The notes under the pieces are model-generated. The model was not told the DNA's origin. It did not search any database and saw nothing but the letters and a program-made list of their open reading frames with translations. Shown in pieces: positions 12,203 to 24,008 of a DNA stretch of 64,000 nucleotides. Source of the DNA: Gambelia wislizenii (taxonomy: Eukaryota > Chordata > Lepidosauria > Squamata > Crotaphytidae). The stretch covers positions 446,516,687 to 446,580,686 of the forward strand of contig JAUMIR010000001.1 in assembly GCA_030847615.1 (NCBI GenBank), read 5' to 3'. The position numbers were made by a program, and so were the translations under genes. Numbering within the stretch: position 1 is the stretch's first letter; each line of letters starts with the position of its first letter.

Positions 12203-12430
12203 GGTAATGGTAGGCACCTCCATGTTCCCCCATCATTTCCTTCTATAACTCTGTAGTTCTGCCAGCTCTGTAAAGAAAAACTAAGAAGAGGAAAAGAAGT
12301 ATATTCCTCCAAAATCTTGTGAGGATGGGGATCCCCCTCCTCCCGGCACCAAGCAACTTTTATTGGTTTTGTACGCTGATGAACAATCCATTGCAAAACG
12401 TGTGCAATAAAAGCCAACCATAATATATAA
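12203..12430 (+). other. TTLL5: Probable 3' UTR of the TTLL5-like gene
   Basis: The stretch after the TAA stop runs about 200 bases to an AATAAA signal and has no open frame. It contains no recognisable repeat until the L1 remnant that follows on the opposite strand. The exact cleavage site is not visible. Confidence 0.45.
12406..12411 (+). terminator. Polyadenylation signal AATAAA
   Basis: A canonical AATAAA in the context gtgcAATAAAagcc lies 204 bases after the stop codon of the last TTLL5-like exon. It is the first such signal downstream on this strand. Confidence 0.5.
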
Positions 12431-12599
12431 CAAATAACATTAGAACAAATCATAGAACAAATTAATTACTTTGGGGGCATGTGAATGTTTGGATTCGTTT
12501 GGGGAGGTTGTTGTTGTCATGTTATTAACAACATGACACAGTAGCACAATGTAACCATTTCTTTCCAACAGAACAAACAAGAAATTCATCAGACATTGC

Positions 12600-14090
12600 A
12601 ATTATTTTCCCCAATGGTAAGCTTTTCAGGATTTGTATGAAATCTTTGGTTCATAGACTCACAGCATGAGAAAATAACAATAAATTTACCATTCAACGAA
12701 AGCATCTCTCCATAGGTCCAAATGTGACTGGAAGAAGTGGAAACTCCCCACTGTCATTGATGAAATTAATAAAAGGAAGCTATGTTGAAAAGAAGCTTAG
12801 TTCTGACTGGTCATTTCTATCATTTTGTACAGTAGATATCAGCTTTTCCATAAGTGCTATTTCACTTTTTTTTATATACTAGGCTACAATTGAGTTATGG
12901 TCCAGTTTTTTCCAATTCTGAGCTATTATTGGTCTTGCAGCAAAACAAAAAAATATAATCAGATCTTTATGATTTAGTGCCTCACAGTTGTCACAAAATA
13001 TGGAGAGAAGTCACATTTTAGAGTCAACAGGAACTGCTTGGTTTGTAATTTGAGTTATTCTTAGAAATACCTTTTTCCAAAATTCAGCAATACTGGGACA
13101 CTCCCACCCCATGTGGAAATATGTACCCAGTGCCCCACAATTCCTCCAGCATTTATTAGATGAATGTTTGTCTATATCTTTCATTTTCACTGGGGTTAGA
13201 TACCAACAATACATTATTTTTAGAGCATGTTCTCTCACATGGGAAGATACGGAATTTATTGGAAGACTTTTCCATAATGTTTTCCATTTAGCATTTGCCA
13301 CATTTGTATGTTGATCAGTATCCCATACTTTCTTGAATCCCTCAGTCTGGGTATGTCAATTCAATCAATAGATTTTTGACACTAAACCTTTAATGTTTGT
13401 TTGAGAATTTTGTATTAATATTTCACATTTGCTTAGAGGACATTGTACCTGTGATTTTATGTCTGAACTGGGGATAAAGTTAGGGAGTCTTTGTGGTGCA
13501 GTGGTTAAATGCCAGTACTGCAAGCCACAACATTGCAAGTTTGATCCCAAGGGCTCCAAGGTTCACTCAGCCTTCCATCCTTTTGTAGGTCGGTAAAATG
13601 AGTACCTGGCTTGTGGCGGCAATTAGCTAACACACATTGGAAACCTCTTAATGTGGTGTAGATGTTTAAAGTGCTATTGTTTAACTATTTGTAAGCCACT
13701 CTGAAAGCCTTTGTAGCAGAAGAGTGGGGTATAAGTACTTAAAAAAATAAAGATAAATAAATAAATAAATAAATAAAGTGGAGCACTTGATGTATTTGGA
13801 TCCACATCAATTTAATAGTAGCTAATTGAGCTTGAATTTGTTTTCCAAACTTATGTTTAGCCTTTGTATAAAAGTCTAGTAGCCTATATAGTCCTTTTTG
13901 TTCCCAGTCTTTAAATAAGTTAAATTTATCTTGATGATAAAATAAGGAATGACGTATAATTGGGACCAATAATGATGGTGTCAATATAAGTATATCTCTC
14001 CATAGGATGGGACTTTTTATAAGAGTTAGGCATAGTTGAGGTCTTCAACTAATCTGTCCATACTTAACACACAGATGCCAGTGTATTCTA
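12600..14090 (-). mobile_element. L1 LINE ORF2 C-terminal remnant
   Basis: Read on the - strand it shows LVPIIRHSLFYHQDKFNLFK and GLYRLLDFYTKAKHKF, then after an inserted SINE ALKIMYCWYLTPVKMKDI, CWRNCGALGTYFHMGWECPS and FWKKVFLRITQIT. The CWRxCG...H..WECP motif is the conserved C-terminal cysteine motif of L1 ORF2. The ends are approximate and the frame is broken. It lies directly behind the TTLL5-like polyA signal, in the opposite orientation. Confidence 0.85.
13482..13778 (+). mobile_element. tRNA-derived SINE, full length, inserted in L1
   Basis: The head carries a pol III A box (TGGTGCAGTGG) and B box (GTTTGATCCC). The body includes gtcggtaaaatgagtacc and ends gccactctgaaagcc, ggggtataagta and an AAAT tail. 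It interrupts the L1 reading frame, and ataaagt occurs on both sides as a likely target duplication. Copies of the same family lie at 14697 and 16896. Confidence 0.85.
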
Positions 14091-14696
14091 AGAAATAAAT
14101 AAAAGAGTTAGTCTAGCCCACAATACTGTGTTTTTTTAAAAGCTAAATGCCCAGGTCTGTAAATGTTGGTTAAGGGTATGGTGGCTTATTATGATTTCTT
14201 TTGGCAGACTGCCAGATCTCTAGTGATAGAAGATAAGTTGCATAACATGTGTCTTTCTTGAAGCTATCATCACATTTTCAGCCATTCTCCTGAATGTACC
14301 AATAACTAGAATTTTACAGTTGTGCCAAGACAGTAGTGTGGAAATCTGCATTTATCTTTTATGAAAGCTTTATTGGTTAAGTAAAGGCATTCAAGTTAAG
14401 AGCTGAGATACATTATCACTTGCACATTACACTGCAATAAACAACACTCCATTGTCTTCACTGATTTGGCATTGGCAGCTTCTCTGATTTAAATCCATTT
14501 TCTGAGTGCATATGGTAAACTAAAAACTAAATGAAACTATCAATGAATTTTAGAAGGCACTGTTAACACTATTATGTACTGAGAAATGTATTACAGTACA
14601 ATAAAGGTAAGATCTTTTGTAACTTGCATAAAGCTTAGTTAATCATTTTGTGAAAAGAAAATGTACTCCTATCCCCATTTTCTTTTCAGTCCATAA
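14091..14696. other. Unrecognised intergenic DNA
   Basis: AT-rich; no exon, known repeat or RNA gene was recognised. Confidence 0.4.
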
Positions 14697-14828
14697 TTAG
14701 CTAATGCAGATTAGAAATGGCTTAATGCAGTGTAGATGTGTAAAATGCCATTGCTTAACAATTTTTAAGCCACTCTGAGAGCCAATGTGGCTGAAGATCG
14801 GGGTATAAATACCTAAATAAATAAATAA
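14697..14828 (+). mobile_element. SINE 3' part, same family as 13482
   Basis: It matches the 3' half of the SINE at 13482: tagctaatgcagattag, taagccactctgagagcc, ggggtataaatacc and an AAAT tail. The tRNA-like head is missing. Confidence 0.8.
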
Positions 14829-15990
14829 TGTTCATTATCTATAGTTTTCTTCAGCCAGGGAGTGAAAGAATCAACCCAAGCAAGATTCCTTCTGCGCATT
14901 CCGATTTCCTTCCTTCATAACAGTAATCTCATTAGTACCAATCTTCACTCCCATCCTCCTGCTTGTTACTCACTTGCTATGTGTGACTCTGTAAGGTGCC
15001 GTGTCTTTGAAACATCACTTCAAATGACACCTCAAGTGACCTCAGCATTAGAGTTGGTTTAGCTACATGGGTGTGAAATACCTCATTGCACAAGGAAGTT
15101 ACATGTTCTGAACATGCCTCCTTAGCCCCAACACAGAAATAAATCATGATTATGACAACTGGTTTACAGTGATCCTTTGAAGGCATCTGAAGTGTTCACT
15201 GGGCTGTTTGAAACACCAGTTCTAGTCCCCCTCATCTTGCACATACTGTGATCTCCAGTATAACCCAAATCCTGGTCAGTTGCTGCAGTTGATGTTTGGA
15301 TAGCCTTTTAGTCTTGAGAAGGAGATTAGCAAGAAATATGATATTTTAGTATTTCAGGAATATGGAAGGAAACATGACAATGTATTGAAGAGTCAACACC
15401 TGCTCTTATGTTCCCTTCAAAAGATTAGAGATATGACTGGGTCTGGCGTGTTTGGTTTCCAGCTATTTCTAAATCTCTTTCTAAACCCATTGGCTGCAGA
15501 GGCCTTCACCTCAAGTGTCTTGTCTCCTCCAGTACTCTCCCTAGAAGCTTAAGTTATGATCCAAAGATAGCTGAAGGATATGAAAAGCTGCAGTATGTAT
15601 GTAGTATGTTTTGAGATTAATAGCACACGTGTGCACTAACATCTTGAAAAGTTTTTTCAAAAAGATAATTAGTTACAGTTCTGGCTCATAGTTGCTCACA
15701 GCTGTTGTTTGCAATTTTTTTAAAAAAAGTAATGTTTTACTTTTCTGTTTCCCAAAATCAACTAAGTTACTTTTAATTAGTTTTTTAAACCACCTGAATT
15801 TTACAACCTGCACAGTCTCCACCAGTTTACCTTTTTGTTTCTACGCAGTGCAAGGCATACTAAAAATTTATGTAAAAATGTATGCAAAAGGACTGAAATG
15901 GTCTGTTATTAAGTTACACATTCAAGGCCCCAAAAGGTCCCTCAGTACTTAAAAAGAGTGCCTCTGTGTCCCACCAGAGGAAGGAATATA
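14829..15990. other. Unrecognised intergenic DNA
   Basis: No exon or familiar repeat was seen. Short open frames on both strands look like chance. Confidence 0.4.
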
Positions 15991-16895
15991 TTTTAAAAAA
16001 TAATAATATTTTTATTAAACACACACCTTTTTATAATCTAGAAAACATACAAAGGAAAAAAACAAGCATGAAAAGACAATACACACTACAAGCTCAAACA
16101 AAAAGCACAGCCTCCCCCTGTCTATTCTATCCCCCTTTCTATTTTGCCCCCAAAACTGCACAACAAAAAACCAAGCTACACTAACAAAAAGGGAATTATG
16201 TACATTCCAAGTTATCAGCTAAAAGGCTAATATGAAATGTTATAAAATCCCCTTAAAATCAAAACCTTATCAAATTAAAAAATACTATGTTATCAATTAT
16301 ATTATGTAACAATTGTCTATTTTTCAGCTTAAAAATTTTTGGTTATATGATTTTTTATATATATATATATATATATATTCAGATAAAATAACTGGATATA
16401 ATCTTCTCCATCACCTGCTTATTAATAAATTCAAAAGTTATCACATATTACAGTTTTTGTGTTACCATTAGTTTTCTTCAAATAATCTATCATCATCTTT
16501 CATACCTTATTACATTCATCAATGGTTTTCTAAAGGTAAAAATTCGTCATCTGTTGCTTACACAAATCTCTTAAACGAATCTTTGTTTGTGAAGAAAAAC
16601 CAGAGAGACTATAACTACATTCAAAAATTATCATACCACTATTTTACTTCAGAAATGCTATTAGTACTTTCTTACCTTAATAATATTATTGTCATATATT
16701 GTATAACATATTCATTTCTAAGATCTCTTGTCTATAATTGCTTATACAAATCATTTACTCCTACTAAGATATTCATTCAAAAGTTATCAAGTACTATTTC
16801 TATATTACCATTGTTTTTCATCTAATATTCTATTACCAATTTCAAACCTTTTATATCATCCAACAAAATTATTAAATCATTTCAACCATTTAATT
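15991..16895. repeat. AT-rich tract with diverged tandem units
   Basis: The motif attcaaaagttatca recurs at about 16428, 16618 and 16774, each time followed by a similar stretch including attaccatt and catct. Spacings are about 190 and 156 bases. A TA microsatellite lies at 16357-16378. It may be the untranslated part of an L1-type element whose body continues at 17200-17900, but this is not proven. Confidence 0.5.
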
Positions 16896-17190
16896 TGTTT
16901 ATTTATTTTTAGGTATTTATACCCCACTCTTCAGCCACGAAGTATCTCAGAGCGGCTTACAAATTGTTAAGCAATAGCACCTACACATCTACACTGCTTT
17001 TATAGTATGCCAGACACTCTCCAAGCGATTTCCATGTGTGTTAGCTAATTGCCTCCACAAGCCGGGCACTCATTTTACAGACCTACGAAAGGATGGAAGG
17101 TTGAGTGGACCTTGGAGCCCTTGGGATCAAACTTGCAACATTGTGGCTTATAGTACTGGCATTTAAACATTGCACCGCCAGGGTTTCCTG
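16896..17190 (-). mobile_element. tRNA-derived SINE, nearly full length
   Basis: It is the reverse complement of the family at 13482: AAAT-type tail at the left, then taccccactcttcagcc, the body, and the B-box region gggatcaaacttgcaa, with the head ending near gcaccgccagggtttcc. It appears inserted within the AT-rich L1-like tract. Confidence 0.85.
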
Positions 17191-17199
17191 GTGGGAGCT

Positions 17200-17905
17200 T
17201 CAGCAATCAATGAAACTTCAGCAGCCAATCTTCTAAGTTAATCTTGCTGATGCAATTTTTTTCTTGATCTTGAAGTAGGCATCCTCCAATCTTCTCCCTC
17301 TAAACTGAACAGCATCCTTCTTTCATTTAACAATAAAAAAACTGCATTATTTCCTTGTGTTTGGACTCTTAGTTTGAGTATTTTTTCAAAATCAAGATAG
17401 CAATATTGTCCACCTCAATGTCCTATTCTCTATTCAGTTGCAAAGTGTACTCCTTCGTCTGGCATCTAATAGAGTAGTTTACCCCTAGACAATCCCATCT
17501 AGAGGTCTTATTCATTTCCAATTCCATTTCTTTTTAATTTTTACCAAAAAAACAAAAACAAAAAACCCAGGCATGGTCTCGGTAGTATTTTCTGTCTTTT
17601 GTGGTTGAATCAAAAACGGACAATCTAAATCTTTTCCTCTCTTCCTCTTTGTTATCTCTAAGAATTGTTCAGATTTTACAATTCCAGTGTCCAAGATTAC
17701 TATGTTTTCTTCCTTCCATTTGTTGAGTGTCAACTGAGATTCGAACCACAGAATTATTATTTATTTCATTTCTTCTTTCAGAGATGTTTTGATTTTATAT
17801 CTTACTTTTCTCATTTCCAGTTTGAAACTTTTAAGTAGGTGTTCTTTTGTATAATTTATCATTATTTGGAGTTGTTCCAACATCTTCATCTTTCTTTCCC
17901 CCAAA
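17200..17905 (-). mobile_element. Possible L1 ORF1 or 5' region remnant
   Basis: The - strand has two short coding-like pieces rich in Lys, Glu and Leu: MLEQLQIMINYTKEHLL with LEMRKVRYKIKTSLKEEM, and KWKEENIVILDTGIVK with KRKRGKD. Composition resembles a coiled-coil ORF1, but there is no diagnostic motif. It could also be unrelated sequence. Confidence 0.3.
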
Positions 17906-17989
17906 AAAAACCTTTTCACCACGAGATTGTATTGTAAAACAGTCCTTTGTGCAAAAAATTATTTACAAAGCCAAAGCTCCATATGCAGG

Positions 17990-18369
17990 TGATGTTTTGT
18001 CTTCGCCAAGATAAGTGGAAGTCATATACTGTGAGAGGGCTTTTCTCTACTTAGGCACTACAATTATGGAATGCTCTTCCTGTAGAGGCCTGATTGGTGC
18101 CAACCCTGGTTTAACTCTGTCGCCAAGGAAAAACATAGTCTTCTGGGGTTGAATTGATTTCATCCAAATTTGTGCATGGGCACATTTTTAATTGTGTTAA
18201 GCTTTTTAAAATGGCTTTAAATGGTCTGGGGTTTAACTTGTAAAGTTGTTTAATATGATTTTTTAGTGTTTAAAATTATTTCAAATTGACTTAGTAGATT
18301 TTATTGTACCCTGCCCTGAGATTGCATGATATAGGCCACATTATAAATATTTTAATAAAATCAATAAAA
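17990..18369 (+). mobile_element. L2 LINE 3' end
   Basis: It shows the decayed L2 C-terminal pattern (gagagggcttttctct, attatggaatgctcttcc), an AT-rich 3' UTR, and the ending tgccctgagattgcatg, then ataaatattttaataaa. Confidence 0.7.
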
Positions 18370-19758
18370 CCATGATTACCACTTCTAAATTTACTTCAGT
18401 ACCCATATAGGCTTAAGGGAAACTACATCTACAACATCTGCTTGCTGTGTGGTGAGGAAAATTTTATCTTGCTCTTGCTTCCTTTGGTTTCTCATTTTAT
18501 TTTACCACATGAGTGGATGCTGCAGACATGGCACTTGTGAAAAGTTTACAAATGGCAATAATAGATTAAACATCTGTAAGCATGATACTGCAAGAACAGT
18601 GCTGTAGGGCTTTAAAGATAAAGAGATTTATTGTGGCTTAGAATGTGTTTCATCACATGCAGGACACGTTATCCTCATTTGGCATATATGCATACATATG
18701 AGGGTGTGGAAAGGAAAAAACATGAAGAATGAGGTTATAAGGCACCAATAGAACCCCATCTCCCAGCAAAATGGCAGCAGAGATTTCCATAATAATGGAG
18801 ATGGGGTGGGGGCTGTAGCATTCACCCTATCCACTGATGGTGTCACCTGGTGCAGTTTGGCCTCTCTGTACCCTCCTGGTGCCACTACTGGATGTAGGAG
18901 AGGATTAAACTTCACACCTCTTAGTTGTACCTTTTAGATCTTCTTAGTAAGTAAATTGCTATAGCCTGAACAGTTTTAAACAGTATTTTGTAATTGCACC
19001 TCTTAATCCAATTATCACTTTTTCTGTAGAGCCTGACATAATTCCAGCAACATTCAAAACTGCTTTCTGAAAGTGATATTCATCCAAAGCCCTTCTTAGA
19101 GAATATCAAGTACATAATGTCAAAATGTACAGCTACCTCTCCACTATATCTGAAAGGCAGTGTTAATTTCATATTGAGCAGTAGATAGATACTTAATTCT
19201 CAGTTTATGAGAATGGTATGCCCCTAGTAGCTTGGGTCAACCTCTTTTTTTATGAGAGGAAGAAGGTGTTTCCTGTTATCTGCTGATTGCATGTTACAAA
19301 GAAGGCTTCAGAGCCTGCAGAGCAATTTTTCATGTATAGGAAGCACAGTGGAGCCCTGAGGTTGAAGAGAGAGTAATATCTCAAACCAGCTCCCTGAGCT
19401 GAGAACAGATTGAAGTGATAAAACTCTGCATTATATCACTTCAAACTGCATTGGGGTTTGTTATTTTTAATGCTTCCCCGTTTTTTAAAAAGTCTTCCTT
19501 TCATGTAAGGAGTTGGTGCATTAGAGAAGTCTTGTTTACTTACTCCAGGGCTCCTTTTCCAGGAGGGAATATTCAGACATTCTGCTTCTGGAATCTGAAG
19601 TCATGTTGTCTAGAATCCTACCATCTCTTTTTATGTATTCTGTGTAGATGGTAACATGGAATTTAGATCCTTGGGTACACATGACAATTTTCATACCAAA
19701 GCAGCCACATGTAAACCAGGCTATCCTTGCTAAGAATTCTGAAGACTACCTAACCCCG
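18370..19758. other. Unrecognised intergenic DNA
   Basis: No exon or known repeat was seen. The 95-codon open frame on the - strand at 18628-18915 has no recognisable features. Confidence 0.4.
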
Positions 19759-20106
19759 TCTGGCTTTTTTCTTCACAAATGAAGATTCAGGAAGGACTCA
19801 TCCCGCGCTTTCTGCAAGCATGCTGATGACTTAAAAGGCCAATCCGAGATAAACAAGTCCAGTTGCAGAAAGCACAGCAGAAGGTCTCCTTGGGTGATGT
19901 TTCTGGGTTGTGATTCTTTCTGCGTTGTCGTTTCTCTTCAAGACTTGTTGGGCGTGAGTTCTCAAGTAAGGCTGCAGCATTGTGGATAGTGCATCTCCAT
20001 GCCTCCCAATGTGGTGAACCCAGGGTGGACCATTGGTGATCAATTTGGCCGAGCCTGAGATGTTGTTTCAGGGAGTCCTTGTTGTCGCATTTTTGGAGCG
20101 CCCCTA
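19759..20106 (-). mobile_element. 3' end of the LINE family seen at 5405
   Basis: It matches the C-terminal coding and 3' terminal part of the LINE at 5405-5760, including the segment for a repeated basic tail (cgcagaaagaatcaca on the - strand). It ends at the same 3' point after the aagccag motif and is broken at about 20106. Confidence 0.85.
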
Positions 20107-22355
20107 GAGAAAACTCGAGGGTATTATAGAACTGCTGGCTGCCTTTCTTCCTTGATTTGCTTATCTATGTTTACATAATTTCCAGCCCCAGCAAAATTAG
20201 CTGCTAAAAGAAGAGAGAAGATAGCAAAATACTATGATCTCTTCAGGTTACTTTGTCCTGAGGATTATTACCAGCAAGATGATGTTACAGAGTGTCTACA
20301 CTGATTTGATTCACAGATCTGACCATTGTAATATAAAGCAGAATGGGGGACTGCTTGGTTGCTTTGGTCACTCTTCTCCCATGATGCAGGACAGCAGGGC
20401 TCAGCTGTTCCTTGCTCCTGTGTTTAGCAAAGGGTAGCAAGCAATGCCTGACGAGGACTAGCTTCTCCCAATCATCTGACTGAGCATGCATACAGTGAGC
20501 ACATATGTTCAGTGCATCCTATTAACACCTGTTTGGTCTATTCAGGTTTAGAGCTTAAAATATTAGTAGTGGTGAAATGCTCTAATTTTGAAACAAAACA
20601 ACTCACAATACTGACAGGAAGTTGTTTTGGAACAGCTGAGTACAGCATGTTATGTTGGAGACCAGGAACAGACAATAAGTAGGAAATCCCTATTTCAGCA
20701 GTAAATGCTTTAAAGGAATCACCCACTAGTACGTAATTTGACAAGGAGCTAAGGATTTGGAGCTCTTATGTTTAGAGAAAAGGCAAGTAAGGGTGTACAG
20801 AGGTGTACGATAGAGGAAAATAAACTTATGCATGATATGGGGAAGCAGGTAGGGAAAAACTTCTCCCTTCTTTATAATACTAAAACTTGGGATTGTGCAT
20901 TGAAGTTGAATGGTGGGGGTTTCAGGACAGATAAAAGGAAGTAAAGTGGCTTTATGTTTGCTCGCTTCACCTCATCATACAAACTGTATCTCCTGCTATC
21001 CAAAGCTTCTCTGTCTTCCATTATCACCCACAAACTGGCATCTGACAGCAACAAAATAAGTTTCCTTGGTTTTTTTCCGGGCTGTGAGGCCATGTTCTGG
21101 AATAGTTCTCATAGCCCGGAAAAAAAACAAGGAAAATATATGGATGCCCACCATGAAAGCCTTTGACTTCACAAAGTATGTTTCCCTAGTTGTATGAGCA
21201 AGAGCCCTTGATTTTGACAGGAGGGAGGCAATGGTACAGCCCATACAGTGGAAGGTTTAGGGTGCGGGTTTAACCTCACAACCCTTTGCCAGCTCTGTCA
21301 CTACAAGGAAGATTCCCACACTTTCTGGGTTGAGAAAAAGAGGGAGATGGGAGTATTGTGGAGGGCTTGGCTGACTGAATTGGAGCTTTCCGTGCGGCAA
21401 CATTTTGTTGACAGGCCCACTTTTCCTGTTGTATGAATGTTGCATCCTTATTCATGATTATTATGTTTAGTCTCTTAAAGTGTCAGTTTAATTATTGGTG
21501 TATTTTTTGTGTGTGATATGTGTTGTGTCTAGTACTCAGTGGTAGCAGAAGGAAGCCATATGCAAGGGACTTCTTACTGTCATTGCCTTTGCTTTCTGAA
21601 AAGCCTTTACTCTTGGAAGATGTCTTCCAAGATTGAGCTGGTCCTCTTCGTCAGCTGAGCCTGGCCCTTCATTGGGGGTTACCTGATCCTCAGGAGGGAC
21701 CTTCTAGACAGTGCTGGAGGTTATAGTGGGGAGGAGGAGGTCAGGAATCCTGTGTCCATCAGTTGGAGCTGGGTCCAGAATGATGACTTGTGCACAGAGC
21801 TAAATGAGATATGTTGGCTCAGGTGTGAAAACAATTACTTGCTGTGTTGCACAGCCTGTATACTGGGATGAACTGTATATGGAAGTTCACAGATTAGGGA
21901 TCTACTGTAGATCCTCTGCAGACCTGCCAATAGATCCCAGTTTACCTTCTGCCGACTCTCTCTTACACAAACCAACTTGCATTGAGTAAAAGCCTTCGAT
22001 AGCTTATGATTATTGAATTGTTAAATTAAAGAAGAACTTGTCACCATCACCACTTCATATAAAACATGGCAGACATTAATAAACTCATGTAGCTTCCCTG
22101 TCCCATCTACTTTGGCTCTCAGCCCCTGGAAAAGTATAATGGATACTTTTTTCAGAATTGGTATAATAAGTAGCCAAGATCTTAGCTGTTCCTCTGGAAA
22201 AAGTTTCCCATTGACCAGACCAGTGGGGGCAGATGGAAATTGGTGCCCAACATCACAGCTCTCTAGATCTGTGACTCAAAAGTCTTGGGAAATCCCTAGT
22301 ATTTTCCTGTCTCACTCTGCTTTTACTTCTCATTTATAAATAGTGAATCCTAGAG
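20107..22355. other. Intergenic DNA with one foldback fragment
   Basis: No gene was recognised. A 68-base inverted repeat with arms around tttttttccgggct lies at about 21064-21131. The rest looks unique. Confidence 0.45.
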
Positions 22356-22701
22356 CAGTGGTTCTTAACCTGTAATCCTAGGAGACCACAGTTGTCCTCA
22401 CAGGGGATCTTCAAAGGCTTGACCACTTAAAGCCTGCTCAGGCCACCTTCTTCCCACATCAGAGCTGCCACATGATAGGAGCCAAGGCAAAGGCAGCTGG
22501 CTGGCTGGCTGGCTGTGTTGCTGTTCAATCCACTCTAGCTGCAAAATAGCCAGGAGAAGCACCTCTGAGGGTTTAACAAATGGTGTAATTATTATTGCTT
22601 CAGTGTTCAGGTATTTTTGTTGTGGTGGTTGTTGTTTTAAAGTCTTGGGGGGGGGGTTGTGAGAACAAAAGAAATTTAAGGGGGGGGCTGCTAAAGAAAA
22701 G
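22356..22701 (+). mobile_element. hAT MITE, copy 1
   Basis: It begins with CAGTGGTTCTTAACCT, a hAT terminal inverted repeat. The body (gtcctcacagggg, tgccacatgataggag) matches the reverse complement of the copy at 31286-31598. The 8-mers tcctagag and gcctagag flank the ends (7 of 8 match), but the right terminal motif itself is lost. A short GGCT run lies at about 22497-22513. Confidence 0.75.
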
Positions 22702-23937
22702 GCCTAGAGGGAATATGAGATAATCTTAGTTTTCTCTTTCTCACCTTTCTTTCTTTGATATGTATTTTATATGAGACATCCAAAGTAACAAATATAACTG
22801 CAAAAATACAGCATAACTCCTTATTAAAGCTCATTCATTTTTATTATTTACACAGTTACACAGCCTATGTGCTAAAGTACTCTAAAGGGTTGTTCAGATG
22901 ACCAAAAAATCCACAAAGAATGCGGGCAGAATACCTTTTGTTTAGATGAGCTCCTGTCAGGATTTGCCCTTTTGGGAAGGAGGAGGACTGAAAACTCCAA
23001 ATAGATTGCAATAACATCATTTACTGTTTCTTGAGATCTTTTTTAAAAATCGCACGAAAATGCGCATAACTGGCCATCTGAACAAGCGATTCGAATAGGG
23101 GCACATAGAAGAGCAGAAACATGATTGGTTGGACCTCAGCAGGGGCAGGCTTGCAAGGGAGGAAGTGGCCAGAGCCACCATTTTTGTTGTTTTTTGCCGG
23201 GTGAACGATGTGTGCACAATCGTTCAAGCATCAGAGGAGAAAAAAAGTTTTTTAAAAGCAGAAAATAGCTCTTCCACATCTGTCATTTCAAGAAAAAAAA
23301 AGAGGTGGAGAATGGAGGGAGATTTTTGGGAGGCAATTCACTCATGGCCACCATATTTGCGGGGTGCATGCTCCGTGTAAACTGCAAAGTCGGCCAAGTT
23401 TACATGCCAGTGATCTTGCTAATGAGTCGTGGGCACAAATGAACGCTGCTGCGATAGGGAGGTTAGGTGCTATATTTTGCTATTAATTCTCCCGTCTAGC
23501 TGAGTCCTAAGACTTTTATTAAAACAAAATAACAAAATAACTCAAAGACTGCAATCAGAAAGACTAATAACAGAAACCTAATTATTTCAATGTAGAGTGA
23601 TGGTTGGAAACACACTTAAAATGGGTGTTTTGAGAAATTTTGAGAAATCTAAAGTATATTTAATCTCTTAAAGGTAAATAGAAAGGTTTCACTTTTTTCC
23701 CCTTAAACATGACAAGGAAAGCTGGAGGTAGGACTCTTCAGGTTGTGAATTTGGGATTCGAGGGGACCACAAACAAGAGCCCTCTTCTCCCACTGAAAGG
23801 ATCTAAGTAGAGGCCAACACACACACACCCATTGCAGCCACCTACAGACCTCAGTGGAGACTAGAACACGCTTAGGTGCTGTAGGACCAAGCTGTAGAGG
23901 GCTTCTCTTAATTCAGCCCAGCATCTTTTTCTTTCTC
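22702..23937. other. Intergenic DNA with a possible MITE
   Basis: Inverted motifs gttcagatgacc (about 22892) and ggccatctgaac (about 23070) suggest a short element, followed by unusually CpG-containing sequence to about 23460. No gene was recognised. Confidence 0.4.
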
Positions 23938-24008
23938 TGCATGGCAGGGGGTTGGACTGGATGGCCCTTGTGGTCTCTTCCAGCTCTACAATTCTATGAT
24001 TCTATGAT
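23938..24008 (+). mobile_element. CR1 3' terminal fragment
   Basis: It contains gcatggcagggggttgg, gatggcccttgtggtctc and the attctatgattctatga terminus. Confidence 0.9.
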
